Source: Streptomyces sp. MNU76
GTDB lineage: Bacteria; Actinomycetota; Actinomycetes; Streptomycetales; Streptomycetaceae
Length of the DNA: 64,000 nucleotides
Direction of reading: 5' to 3'
Assembly: GCF_020982545.1 (NCBI RefSeq)
Contig: NZ_JAJKLK010000006.1
Location: 496,001 to 560,000 of the forward strand
A program made the translations under genes and the position numbers. The notes under the pieces are model-generated. The model was given only the letters and a program-made list of their open reading frames with translations. It ran no database searches and had not been told where the DNA came from. Shown here piece after piece: positions 16,177 to 25,185 of this stretch. Each line of letters opens with the position of its first letter. Position 1 is the first letter of the stretch.

Positions 16177-17217
16177 TCAGCCACCCTGCCGGTCCTGGCC
16201 TCCCTGGCCGTCTTGCTCCCCCTGACCGTCCCGGCCACCGTCGACGTCCTGGCCGACCAGCCCCGCCAGCTCCGCCTCCCGCTGCTCGACCTCCGCCAGC
16301 AGCTGGTCGGCGATCTCGTCGAGGAGGCGGTCCGGGTCGTCCGCCGCGAGGCGGAGCATCGAGCCGATGGCACCCTCCTCCAGCTCACGGGCGAGGAGCG
16401 CGAGAAGCTCCTTGCGCTGGGCGAGCCATTCCAGCCGTGCGTACAGCTCCTCGGCGCGACTCGGCCTCTGCTCCTGAGGCACCGGCCCGGCCGCCCACTC
16501 CTCCGACAGCTCCCGCAGCAGCACCTCGTCACCACGGCCGTAGGCGGCGTTCACCCGGGCGATGAACTCGTCCCGCCGCTCCCGCTCCTTGTCGTCCCGC
16601 GCCAGGTCGGGGTGCGCCTTGCGCACCAGCTCGCGGTAGAGCCTGCGGGCCTCGTCGCTCGGGCGGACCCGCTCCGGGGGCCGCACGGGCTGGTCGGTGA
16701 GCATGGCCGCCGCCTCGGGGAACAACCCCTCCGAGTCCATCCAGCCGTGGAACAACTCCTCCACGCCCGGCATGGGCATGACCCGAGCGCGCGCTTCCTG
16801 CGCCTTGCGCACGTCCTCGGGGTCACCGGTGCGCGCCGCCTTCGCCTCGGCGATCTGGGCGTCCAGCTCGTCCAGCCGCGCGTACATGGGGCCGAGCTTC
16901 TGATGATGCAACCGGGAGAAGTTCTCGACCTCCACCCGGAAGGTCTCCACGGCGATCTCGTACTCGATCAACGCCTGCTCGGCCGCCCGAACGGCCCGTT
17001 CCAACCGCTCCTCGGGCCGCCCGGCGCCCACCTCCCCGGCGTCCCCCTGACCATCGGCGGATGCCGGTCCCGCGTCGGACACCGACGTCTCGGCAGGCCC
17101 CGACGTCCGGGCAGACGCGTCGCCCTCGGCGGACGGCGTCGCTCCGCCGGGCTCCGTGGTCTGCACGGGCTCGGTGGAGCGCTCGGACGGTGTCTGGTCG
17201 GCTTCCGGGGTCGTCAC
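16177..17217 (-). CDS. J-domain-like coiled-coil protein
   Basis: About 346 residues. The N-terminal 80 are low complexity (Thr/Ser/Pro/Gly/Ala). Residues 85-155 form a Glu/Ala-rich coiled coil. Around residue 205 a J-domain-like helix pair carries the HPD tripeptide in YRELVRKAHPDLARDD, then NAAYGRGDEVLL. The C-terminus is another helical segment and a Gln/Gly/Asp-rich tail. The HPD motif suggests it could stimulate a DnaK-type chaperone. The GTG at 17217 is chosen because the longer reading (ATG at 17283) adds residues unlike the rest; neither has a clear ribosome binding site. Confidence 0.75.
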   Translation of the reverse strand: MTTPEADQTPSERSTEPVQTTEPGGATPSAEGDASARTSGPAETSVSDAGPASADGQGDAGEVGAGRPEERLERAVRAAEQALIEYEIAVETFRVEVENFSRLHHQKLGPMYARLDELDAQIAEAKAARTGDPEDVRKAQEARARVMPMPGVEELFHGWMDSEGLFPEAAAMLTDQPVRPPERVRPSDEARRLYRELVRKAHPDLARDDKERERRDEFIARVNAAYGRGDEVLLRELSEEWAAGPVPQEQRPSRAEELYARLEWLAQRKELLALLARELEEGAIGSMLRLAADDPDRLLDEIADQLLAEVEQREAELAGLVGQDVDGGRDGQGEQDGQGGQDRQGG

Positions 17218-17459
17218 CCGACCCAGCCTAGGCCACAGCCCCAGGCCGAACCGCAAACCACCGGACACCTGGCCATCGCGCATCCCTACGAACGCCCGAC
17301 CACCCCAGGTCGCTCTGTTCGTCCACCCTCATCAGCCCAGGCCGCTCTTCCCGTCCGCCTCCATCACCCAAGCCAGCCCCGACCCTCCCGCCGCCATCAC
17401 ACCTGACCGCCCAGTCCCCTCGCCCCGCACCTCGGGGTCCGTCGTGATCCGTCCTGCCC

Positions 17460-18947
17460 TCAGACCCCCGACTCCGCCGCGATCCGCCCGGCCCGCACCG
17501 CCGCCACCAGGTCCGAGTGATCCGCCTCCGTGCGGTCCGCGTAGGTGACGGCGAACGTGGCCGTCGCCTCGTCGAATTCGTCGTTCTTGCCGCAGTAGCC
17601 GGCCAGCAGGCGGGGGTTGGCGCTGTGGGCGTGGGCGCGGGCGAGGAGGGCGCCGGTCATGCGGCCGTAGTCGTCGATCTGGTCGGCGGCCAGGGCTGCG
17701 GGGTCGACACTGCCCTTGCGGTTACGGAACTGGCGCACCTGGAAGGGGAGTCCGTCGACCGTCGTCCAGCCCAGCAGTATGTCGCTGACGACCTGCATCC
17801 GCTTCTGCCCGAGGACCACCCGGCGCCCCTCGTGATCCACCTCCGGCACCTCGAAGCCGGCCGTCACGAGGTGCGGCTCCAGAGCCGACGGGCGGGCCTC
17901 CTTCACCTGGAGAACAAGGGCTTCACCGCGGTGGTCCAGGAGCAGGACGACGTACGAACGGGTGCCCACACTGCCGGTGCCCACCACGCGGAACGCCACA
18001 TCCTGCACGGCGTACCGGGCGAGCAGCGGATGGCGGTCCTCCGAGAGCGTGGCCAGGTACTGCGTCAGGGAGGTGGCCACGACAGCGGCCTCCTTGTCGT
18101 CCACACGGCGCAGCACCGGCGGGGCGTCGACGAAGTGGCGGCCACCGCCCTCCACCTGCCGGGTCGACTTGGCCGCGAAACGGCCGCTGGTGTTGGCGCG
18201 CGCCTTCTCCGCCACCCGCTCCAGTGTGCCCAGCAGGTCGTGGGCGTCGGTGTAGGAGACCAGTTCCTCGTCGGCGATGGCGTTCCACGCGTCGAGCGCC
18301 GGAAGCTTGGCGAGGAGCCTCATGGTGCGCCGGTAGGCGCCCGTCGCGTCGTACGCCGCCTTGCGGCAGACGTCCTCGTCGGCGCCCGCCTCCCGGCCGG
18401 CGAGCACCAGCGAGGCGGCGAGGCGCTTGAGGTCCCACTCCCACGGGCCGTGCACGGTCTCGTCGAAGTCGTTGAGGTCGATGACGAGCTCCCCGCGGGC
18501 ATCGCCGTACAGGCCGAAATTGGCCGCGTGGGCGTCCCCGCAGATCTGCGTGCCGATGCCGGTGATGGGCGTATGGGCCAGGTCATGGGCCATGAGGCCC
18601 GCCGAGCCTCGCAGGAACGCGAAGGGGGTGGCCGCCATCCTGCCGACACGTATCGGGGTGAGCTCAGGGATCCGGCCGCGGTTGGACTCCTCGACCGCCG
18701 ACACCGCGTCCGGCCGGTCGGTGGTGAGCGTCAGGTCGGCGTGTGCGCTGCGGGGCACCCGGGTGCGCAGCGCCTTGCCCTCGTCCTTCGGCGACCCCAC
18801 CGCGGGCCACCGGGCGAACCCCGTCACCGCCGGCACCCGCGCACCGGCGGAACGCGCCACCGTCGCCGCCCCGATCCGCCCGGACTCCGCCGACCCCGGC
18901 TCGGCTCCCGCAACCGCACCCGCCGCCATCGCACCGACCTCGGTCAC
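17460..18947 (-). CDS. DUF2252 family protein
   Basis: 495 residues. Family features: TPFAFLRGSAGLMAHDL, ICGDAHAANFGLYGD, and VIDLNDFDETVHGPWEWDL, which resemble the active-site loops of aminoglycoside-phosphotransferase/kinase-fold proteins. The function of DUF2252 is unknown. The GTG at 18947 is preceded by GGGGGAGG at 8 nt, a strong site. The ATG at 18929 is a weaker alternative. Stand-alone gene. Confidence 0.88.
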   Translation of the reverse strand: MTEVGAMAAGAVAGAEPGSAESGRIGAATVARSAGARVPAVTGFARWPAVGSPKDEGKALRTRVPRSAHADLTLTTDRPDAVSAVEESNRGRIPELTPIRVGRMAATPFAFLRGSAGLMAHDLAHTPITGIGTQICGDAHAANFGLYGDARGELVIDLNDFDETVHGPWEWDLKRLAASLVLAGREAGADEDVCRKAAYDATGAYRRTMRLLAKLPALDAWNAIADEELVSYTDAHDLLGTLERVAEKARANTSGRFAAKSTRQVEGGGRHFVDAPPVLRRVDDKEAAVVATSLTQYLATLSEDRHPLLARYAVQDVAFRVVGTGSVGTRSYVVLLLDHRGEALVLQVKEARPSALEPHLVTAGFEVPEVDHEGRRVVLGQKRMQVVSDILLGWTTVDGLPFQVRQFRNRKGSVDPAALAADQIDDYGRMTGALLARAHAHSANPRLLAGYCGKNDEFDEATATFAVTYADRTEADHSDLVAAVRAGRIAAESGV

Positions 18948-19031
18948 AGCGACCGCCTCCCCCGCACACGTCCACGCACGAACATCAACTCGTGACGACG
19001 GTACAGCCGGTGGCCGAAACGCGTCAGGCCC

Positions 19032-19073
19032 TGTGGACAACTCCGCGTCCCGCCCGTCCACACCTGTGGATAA
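19032..19073 (-). other. Pair of DnaA-box-like 9-mers
   Basis: On the minus strand, TTGTCCACA (19032-19040) and TTATCCACA (19065-19073), with starts 33 bp apart and in the same orientation. They lie in the otherwise featureless 304-bp gap between the DUF2252 and GH127 genes. Confidence 0.55.
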
Positions 19074-19251
19074 CCGGCTGCAAGGATGGAACCGACCTCC
19101 GCGCCACCACGGGCGAGGACCGGGAGCCTGCCCGACCGCCTCGCCGCCCAGGTCCGCCAGGGAACGCGAGCGGCGGCCGCTCCGCCGAGGGAGCGACCGC
19201 CCTTGTCATCGAACCTAAGCCCTTCGACGGCGTCAGACGGCTCAGACGGCC

Positions 19252-22062
19252 TCAGGCCGCATACGTGGCGTTCTGCGCGGTGGTCACCACCTTCTGGCCG
19301 TCGGCCTGGCTCAGCAGTCCCGCCGACACCCAGGCACCGACGGTCGACCGCACCCGCGCCACCAGCGCGGCCTTGTCGGCGAACGGCGCCCCGGCCCAGA
19401 TCTCGTCCAACAGCGTCGTCCCGTCGGACTTCGCCGGGTTGGCCACGCCCGAATCGGTGCCGCCGAGGACGACCTTCGGCTCGGAACGCCTGACGTAGGC
19501 GTGGGTCGGATCCTCGCTCCCTTCGTGGAAGGGAGCGAACTCGGTGCCGTCCAGCGTGTAGTGCAGCGGCTTACCGCTGACCGGCGCGAGAGAGGGCAGC
19601 AGGTCACCGGAGAGTCCCGCGTTGCGGTACAGGCCGACCGACAGATAGCTGGTGGCACTGCTCCTGCCGACCAGGTTGACCGGCCCGTAGAACAGCGTCT
19701 GGAGCGAGGGGTCGTCGAGCGCCTTCTCCACCCGCAGCCGGAACGGGATCGTCACCCGGACGACGTCCCCGGCGCGCCAGGTGCGGGAGGGGATCGTGAA
19801 GTAGCTCCCCGCGGTCGGCGTACCGCTCACCGCGCTGCCGTTGACGGTCACCCGGAAACCGGCGGTGGCCCAGGACGGCACCCGGAGCCGCAGTTCGAAG
19901 GCCGCGCCGGCGCCGCCGACGGTGATCGTGGAGCCCTGCTCGCGGGGATAGTCGGTGCTCTGCGTGATCGTCACGCCCTTGGCCGACCAGTTCAGCGTGG
20001 CCGCGCTGTACAGGTTGACGAAGAGCGCGGTGCCGTCGGCCTTGGTGAAGTACACCGAGTCCTGGTATTTGGTGGCGCTCTCCATGCCGGTGCCCTCGCA
20101 GCAGGTGGTGCCCTGCTTGGGGGTGTAGTCGCGCACCTGCCCCGGCTTCAGCCCGATGAAGTAGGTGACCAGCGGTTTCTCGGCGTCGGCCTTGTCCTGC
20201 TTGGAGCCGAGGACCTGGTTGAGCAGAGCCCGCTCGTAGTAGTCCATGTACTTCGGGTCCTGTTCGTGGAAGAACAGGACCCGGCTCAGCTTGAGCAGGT
20301 TGTACGCGCAGCAGGTCTCGGCGTTGGTGTCGCTGATCGTTCCCGAGATGACCCCACGAGCCTTCCAGAACTCGGCCGTGCTGGTGCCGCCGATCCCGTA
20401 CATGCGCTGCGGGATCACCATGCCCCAGAAGTTCTTGGCAGCGGTCAGATAGCGTGTCTCGCCCGTCGCGTCGTGCAGCCGGACGTAGCCGGTCATGATC
20501 GGAATGTGCTGGTTGGCGTGGAGGCCGTCCAGGATGTCGGTGCCGGCGGCGCAGGCGTCGATGAGCCGGTCGAGGTCGAACAGCTTGGCCAGTGCGAGGT
20601 GGTCGGCCTTGCCGGTGATCGTGTACAGGTCGACGATCGCCTCGACGATGCCGCCGAACTCACCGCTGGAGAAGATGCCCCACATCCGCTGCAGCGTGGC
20701 GTCGGGCAGCTTGGACAGCCGCGAGTACATCCAGTCGCACATGCCGGAGGCGAGATCGAGCGCGCGGGCGTCGTCCGTGGCGAGGTAGGCGTCGAGCAGG
20801 CCCTGGAGGATCTTGTGCGCCGTGTAGTACGGCGCCCACACCTTGGTGTAGTCGGCGGTGGTCCGCGTCTCCAGATCGATGAACTGCGCCTCCGGGTACG
20901 CGGCGAGGAAGCCGGGATGGCTCGGTCCGCCCCAGGTGCGCCGCAGCGTGGCGGTCAGGCCGCGTCCGGAGGCATCGTCGAAAGTGCCGCCGGAGGTCGC
21001 GAAGAAGTAGTACGACGCGAGGTTGCCGAGCCCCGCGGAGGACCTCTTGGCCTCGTTGGTCTGCAGCGAGGTGATCTCCGCCGCGGTCAGAGCCCTCGAC
21101 CAGATGTTGAACTCGTCGAAGGCGCCCGCGAAGACCGGGTCGTCAGGGTAGTTCGAGCGGCCCAGCCAGTTGTTCGTCAAGGCGCCGAGGACGGAGGGGT
21201 TGAGCGTCATCGAGGTGTCCTGGGCGACGGCGGCGCCGTTGACATAGAGGGTGCCCGTGGTGCCGCTGATCGTGACAGCCAGGTGGCTCCACTGATCGAG
21301 CGGCAGGGCGGCGGTGCCGTTGAGTCCCTGTTCCCCGCCCGCACCGCTGTCGGTGATCGCGAAACGCGGCACCCCGCTGCCGTTGCGGGATGCCAGGTAC
21401 ATGTACCGGGTCGTGTTGTCGCCGAAGTCGAAGACACGCTGCCAGTTGGCGTCGTGGGTGGGCTTCACCCAGACCGACAGGGTGATCGCCGAGGCACCTC
21501 CGAGCACAGCGGTCGGCAGGTCGACGTACTGGTACGAGCCGCGGACGTTCTCGTGCGCGCCGCCCCATCTGCCGGCGACGGCCAGCATGCGTGGATCTTT
21601 GCGCAGCGCCTCACGCACCTCGGTGAGCGCACCGACCATGGTGCGGATCTTGTCGGCGTACACCTGCTCCCCGGTGCTCGCGTACGCCTGTGCCAGCATC
21701 GTCAGGAAGTGCCCGGTGTAGTGGCCACGGAGATTGCCGTTGGCCTCGCCGTCCAGGCCCTCCCAGCCGCCGGGGGCGACGGCGCCCTTCGTGGAGAGCC
21801 CCGCGTTGGCACGGAAGACCTGCAGTAGCCGGTCGACGTCGTAGCCGCGGCCGTGGTCGAGCATCAGCTGACGCTTGTCCGCGAAAAGCCCCTGGCCGAG
21901 CGTCACGTCCTTGAGCTCGAAGGGCCGCACCGACCAGGTGGACGGCGTCGGAACCGTGGCGGCGACCGCACGGCCGCCGCCCGCCCCCAAGGAGACCCCG
22001 GGTGCGGCCGCGGCGAGTATCGCCGACTGGAGGAGGAAACGTCTGGAGAGGGGCGGTGCCAT
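19252..22062 (-). CDS. Secreted GH127-family glycoside hydrolase with inserted LamG domain
   Basis: 936 residues. A Tat-type signal (RRFLLQSAILAAAAP) is followed by a GH127 (beta-L-arabinofuranosidase-type) (alpha/alpha)6 barrel starting near FELKDVTLGQGLF. It is interrupted at about residues 170-345 by a LamG/concanavalin-like module (SAITLSVWVKPTHDANWQRV, AGAFDEFNIWSRALTAAEI), and the barrel then resumes. The zinc and nucleophile residues characteristic of GH127 are visible: Glu and Cys in NAETCC and the Cys pair in GTTCCEGTG. The C-terminus has beta-sandwich domains. Predicted to release L-arabinofuranosyl or related sugars from plant polymers. GAGG lies just before the ATG. Confidence 0.9.
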   Translation of the reverse strand: MAPPLSRRFLLQSAILAAAAPGVSLGAGGGRAVAATVPTPSTWSVRPFELKDVTLGQGLFADKRQLMLDHGRGYDVDRLLQVFRANAGLSTKGAVAPGGWEGLDGEANGNLRGHYTGHFLTMLAQAYASTGEQVYADKIRTMVGALTEVREALRKDPRMLAVAGRWGGAHENVRGSYQYVDLPTAVLGGASAITLSVWVKPTHDANWQRVFDFGDNTTRYMYLASRNGSGVPRFAITDSGAGGEQGLNGTAALPLDQWSHLAVTISGTTGTLYVNGAAVAQDTSMTLNPSVLGALTNNWLGRSNYPDDPVFAGAFDEFNIWSRALTAAEITSLQTNEAKRSSAGLGNLASYYFFATSGGTFDDASGRGLTATLRRTWGGPSHPGFLAAYPEAQFIDLETRTTADYTKVWAPYYTAHKILQGLLDAYLATDDARALDLASGMCDWMYSRLSKLPDATLQRMWGIFSSGEFGGIVEAIVDLYTITGKADHLALAKLFDLDRLIDACAAGTDILDGLHANQHIPIMTGYVRLHDATGETRYLTAAKNFWGMVIPQRMYGIGGTSTAEFWKARGVISGTISDTNAETCCAYNLLKLSRVLFFHEQDPKYMDYYERALLNQVLGSKQDKADAEKPLVTYFIGLKPGQVRDYTPKQGTTCCEGTGMESATKYQDSVYFTKADGTALFVNLYSAATLNWSAKGVTITQSTDYPREQGSTITVGGAGAAFELRLRVPSWATAGFRVTVNGSAVSGTPTAGSYFTIPSRTWRAGDVVRVTIPFRLRVEKALDDPSLQTLFYGPVNLVGRSSATSYLSVGLYRNAGLSGDLLPSLAPVSGKPLHYTLDGTEFAPFHEGSEDPTHAYVRRSEPKVVLGGTDSGVANPAKSDGTTLLDEIWAGAPFADKAALVARVRSTVGAWVSAGLLSQADGQKVVTTAQNATYAA

Positions 22063-22115
22063 GTGCGCCTCGTCTCTGGCGGGGTGGGGTGTGGGGGGCG
22101 AACCAAGTAAGCATC

Positions 22116-22135
22116 ACGTTCGAAATTGCGAACGT
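22116..22135. promoter_or_regulatory. Palindromic operator candidate upstream of the GH127 gene
   Basis: Arms ACGTTCG (22116-22122) and CGAACGT (22129-22135) with a 6-bp spacer, 54 bp before the start codon. The layout fits a sugar-responsive LacI/ROK-type or similar repressor site. No regulator gene is adjacent. Confidence 0.5.
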
Positions 22136-22249
22136 TGTGCGAATTCTCGACCAGAAGATAGGTATGCGACAGTCGGGCGTCAACAGTACTGACGGCCTTC
22201 CCGAGGCCAACGACCCACGTCACGGGGCCACTTGCATGCCCTCGACACC

Positions 22250-22263
22250 GTTTCACGTGAAAC
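22250..22263. other. parS: parS site 3
   Basis: Perfect GTTTCACGTGAAAC in the intergenic region upstream of the GH127 gene, 22 kb from sites 1 and 2. Confidence 0.95.
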
Positions 22264-22471
22264 ATCGTTCGTGCCCACATCTACGACGGTTCATGTGGCG
22301 CTGACGCCCCTGACGCACGCGACCGCGCACACGCAGCACGGCACGCCCCCACGCCGTCCCGCACCACCGGAAGCCGAAAGCCCTTACCGAATCTCCTGAG
22401 AGACTCCTCACACTCCAGGGTCCCGCGCAGTGCGCCGACCTGCCTCTGAGCGCGCAGTCCGACGACAAAAA

Positions 22472-22507
22472 GAAGCGGTCCCATCGTGATCACGATGGGA
22501 CCGCTTC
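22472..22507. terminator. Strong bidirectional hairpin
   Basis: Perfect 36-bp palindrome with 17-bp arms beginning GAAGCGGTCCCATCG around a two-base centre, preceded by an A-rich tract (good U-tract for minus-strand transcripts). Its core CATCGTGATCACGATG is repeated in the hairpin at 40846-40885. Confidence 0.85.
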
Positions 22508-22659
22508 GCTGTGGGGCACCGACGGAACTCGCTGGTCAGGGGCTACACGAGGACTGACGGAGATCGTTTCCCACGGTGGCACAGGGCATTTCCCACCGCC
22601 CTGGCCAACAGACCGCGTAGGGCTCGACAGCGCCATGTCTCGCGAATCCACCGAAGCGT

Positions 22660-23345
22660 GGGTCGGGGAACCGACAGGTGGCCGGCGCCAGGGGCACGGC
22701 ACTCGCCACCTCCTTGACGCCCAAATTCAACGGGTCAGCCGAGACGTGCAACCGGACCGAGGTGGCGGCGGCCGTGGTGCTACGTCTCCTTGTGGGAGGG
22801 GGCGAGCCGGACCCTGCCCACGTTCGAAACCTCCACGGTGCCACCGTCCGCCATCGGCAACTGCCTGCCCAGGGCCGTGAGGGAGCCAAGTAGCTGGGAC
22901 TCCACGGCCGGCTTACGTCCGGCGGCGCAGCTCGCTGTGACAGTCACCTCCTCCACCTCCACCACGGGCAGCACCGGCACATGCGCCCGGGCCCGCACGA
23001 CGTGGGTGGCTCCCTCCGCCCGACCGCTCGCGGCATCGGCTTTCGCCATGGCGACGTCGGTCTGCAGAAGATTGACCGGGCGATCGCCGTTGACTCCGTC
23101 GAGGTCGACGTCGAGGGTCCTCTTCTCGGCGGTTGCCGGAGCCTGCACCTCGTTGAGCGAGGCATGCAGGGGCACCGTTCCGGCCAGCCCGACCCCGGAG
23201 ACGTCCAGCGTGGCACGGACACCGCTGCGGTGGCGCTGCCTTCCGACACGTCGGCGACCAGAGCGGCGGTGGCCCCTCCGGCGACGGCCGGGCCGGCCAC
23301 GAGGAAGCCGCAGACCGTCAGGGCGGCAAGGCGGCGGACGGGTGG
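22660..23345 (-). pseudogene. Decayed SCO1860-type LAETG-family surface protein
   Basis: Three reading frames must be joined to recover the family. The N-terminal signal/TM stretch (LAALTVCGFLVAGPAVAGG) is in one frame; a frameshift near 23222 leads to VSGVGLAGTVPLHASLNEV through TVEVSNVGRVRL; a second shift near 22785 gives VRLHVSADPLNLGVKEVAS and PLAPATCRFP. This pattern matches, from memory, secreted Streptomyces proteins of the SCO1860 family that normally end in an LAETG sortase motif. Here the C-terminal LAETG, TM segment and basic tail are missing. I conclude it is a pseudogene; an intact LAETG protein lies 2 kb away at 25186. Confidence 0.65.
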
Positions 23346-23627
23346 GGTCAGGGCTCGGACTTCGGAGGCCCGGCCAGTCAGGCAGGGTACGGATGGCCTT
23401 GTGGGCGGGAACTGCGATACCGGAGATCTCCATCAGGAGCCGCACGTAACTTGGCAGCCGTCCGTGGTGCCGCAGGGTTCCGGGAGCGCGGACCGCGACC
23501 AGGTCGGGCACCGGGACGGACGGTCCTCCGGGGCCCCTGATCACTCCTTCTCCTGGATGTCCTACGCTCCGCTGACACAAGCAGTGCCTGGTGTGGCGCT
23601 GTTCTGCCGTTCCAGGGGGGAGCCACC

Positions 23628-24515
23628 GTGCTCGTACTGTCCGTTCTGTTGATCCTCGCCGCTGTGGTGTTGTACTTCGTGGCCCGGGCGCGCGCCTCGT
23701 CCCCGTTGCGCCTGGGTGCCATAGCCGCTCTGGCCGGGGGCGCGTTCTTCGGGATTGCCAGCTGTGTGTACGTCGTCAGCGCCTACGAGGTCGGCGTCCC
23801 GGTGCTGTTCGGCAAGGTGGGTACGCCGATGGCCTCCGGCATGCACCTGAAGGCGCCGTTCACGGATGTCACGTCCTTCTCCACCCGCCCGGTGGACCTC
23901 AACCTCTCCGACAAGGACGTCGTCGAGGTGCGCTCCTCGCAGGGCGGAGTGATGTATGTGGAGGTGACCGTGAAGTGGGCGGTGACCCCGGCCAAGGCGG
24001 TGGAGCTGTACCGGCTCGCTGGGAACGAGACGGCCATCCAGCAGCGGCTGGTCTATCCGGACAGCCGGGAGATCATCCGCAATGTCTTCGCCCGGTACAC
24101 CAGCGAGCAGGGTTACGCCTCGGACAGGGAGAAGATCAACGCGGAGCTCGGTGAGCTGATCAAGGAGCGGCTCGCACCGCGCGGTATCGACGTCACCGCC
24201 GTGAACCTGCGCAATGTGAAGCCCTCCGAGCAGCTCCAGCAGCAGATCGACCGCAAGATCCAGCAGAAGGAGGCCACCGAGCGGGCCGTCGAGGCGACCC
24301 GTACGGCGGAGGAAGAGTCCAAGCGGCGCAAGATCGAGGCAGAGGGTATCGCCAGGGCCAACAAGATTCTCAGCGACTCGCTGTCCGACAAGGTCCTGAT
24401 GAACCAGTGCATCGAGGCCTTCAAGGAGGCCTCGAAGAAGAACCCGGTCTACGCCGTGCCCTGCGGCTCCGGCAGCGGTAACCCGCTGATCGTGGACGGC
24501 ACCGGCCGGAACTGA
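23628..24515 (+). CDS. SPFH/prohibitin-family membrane protein
   Basis: 295 residues. Two N-terminal hydrophobic segments (LVLSVLLILAAVVLYFVA; GAIAALAGGAFFGIASCVYV) precede an SPFH/band-7 domain, in which YEVGVPVLFGKVGTPMASG through YTSEQGYASDREKIN follow the prohibitin pattern. A Glu/Lys/Arg-rich coiled coil (IQQKEATERAVEATRTAEEE) follows, with IEAEGIARANKILSDSLS near the end. Such proteins form oligomeric membrane microdomain scaffolds. GTG start behind GGGGGGAG. It stands alone between the pseudogene and a 670-bp gap. Confidence 0.85.
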   Translation: MLVLSVLLILAAVVLYFVARARASSPLRLGAIAALAGGAFFGIASCVYVVSAYEVGVPVLFGKVGTPMASGMHLKAPFTDVTSFSTRPVDLNLSDKDVVEVRSSQGGVMYVEVTVKWAVTPAKAVELYRLAGNETAIQQRLVYPDSREIIRNVFARYTSEQGYASDREKINAELGELIKERLAPRGIDVTAVNLRNVKPSEQLQQQIDRKIQQKEATERAVEATRTAEEESKRRKIEAEGIARANKILSDSLSDKVLMNQCIEAFKEASKKNPVYAVPCGSGSGNPLIVDGTGRN

Positions 24516-25185
24516 CCCCAGCGGCCCGGGGGCGGAGAAGGGGCCTTGCTGTGTCGGCACGGAGAACAGGGTCTGCTCAGCTCAGTGATGGCGGTGCCCT
24601 GGCGCTGGCGGGGTCTGTAAAGGCCGCCGTCGACCGCCGAAGTCGGTGCCGCCGCCCCGACGTGACGAAAGCGCCTTCGCCCCCGCGATCCGGCGCTGGA
24701 CCGGTCTTCCCGTCTTCTCCCTCACTCCTGCTTCCGGCCGGGCCGAGCCTGCTCACCGGGCGGTTCGGCCACCCGAGTCGCGTGCGACTGCCTCCACCGG
24801 CACCCTCCTGCGGTGCCGCTCCGGCGACGACACGGAGCCGCGAGAGCCGATCGGCACCGATGCCGAGCGGCCGGCACCCGGTGCTACCAGTAGCACCACA
24901 GGTTCAGGCTGCGCCCGCATCAGCCCTGAGCCCCTTTCCCGCCCTTCCCCGTAGGCCACGTGTTTCGCGACGCTTCGAACTGGAACAGCCCATTCCCCAT
25001 CGCCTTCAAGGCGTGACCGCCGACAGCGTCCACCCCGCCCCTTCTCGTGTGACACAAGCCACATAAGGATTCTGTGAATGCGGGTGCAACCTTCCAAGGG
25101 TTTGCTGAGTCACCCCTGTGGAATCAACGGCCACATCCGCGGCCCCACAACGCGACGGCCACTCACCCCTTCGCACGAGGTGCAC
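24516..25185. other. 670-bp non-coding gap
   Basis: No convincing gene. Open frames here are Pro/Ala/Arg-rich shadows without ribosome binding sites. A small perfect hairpin, GGTGCTAC-CA-GTAGCACC, lies near 24879-24896. The 3' end presumably holds the promoter and leader of the LAETG protein gene. Confidence 0.5.

Noticed and set aside
19501..21828. 775-residue plus-strand ORF opposite the GH127 gene
   Set aside because: No recognisable domain or ribosome binding site; it mirrors third-position GC of the GH127 gene.
24551..25066. Pro/Ala-rich ORF in the 670-bp gap
   Set aside because: No ribosome binding site, no domain, and competing open frames on both strands.
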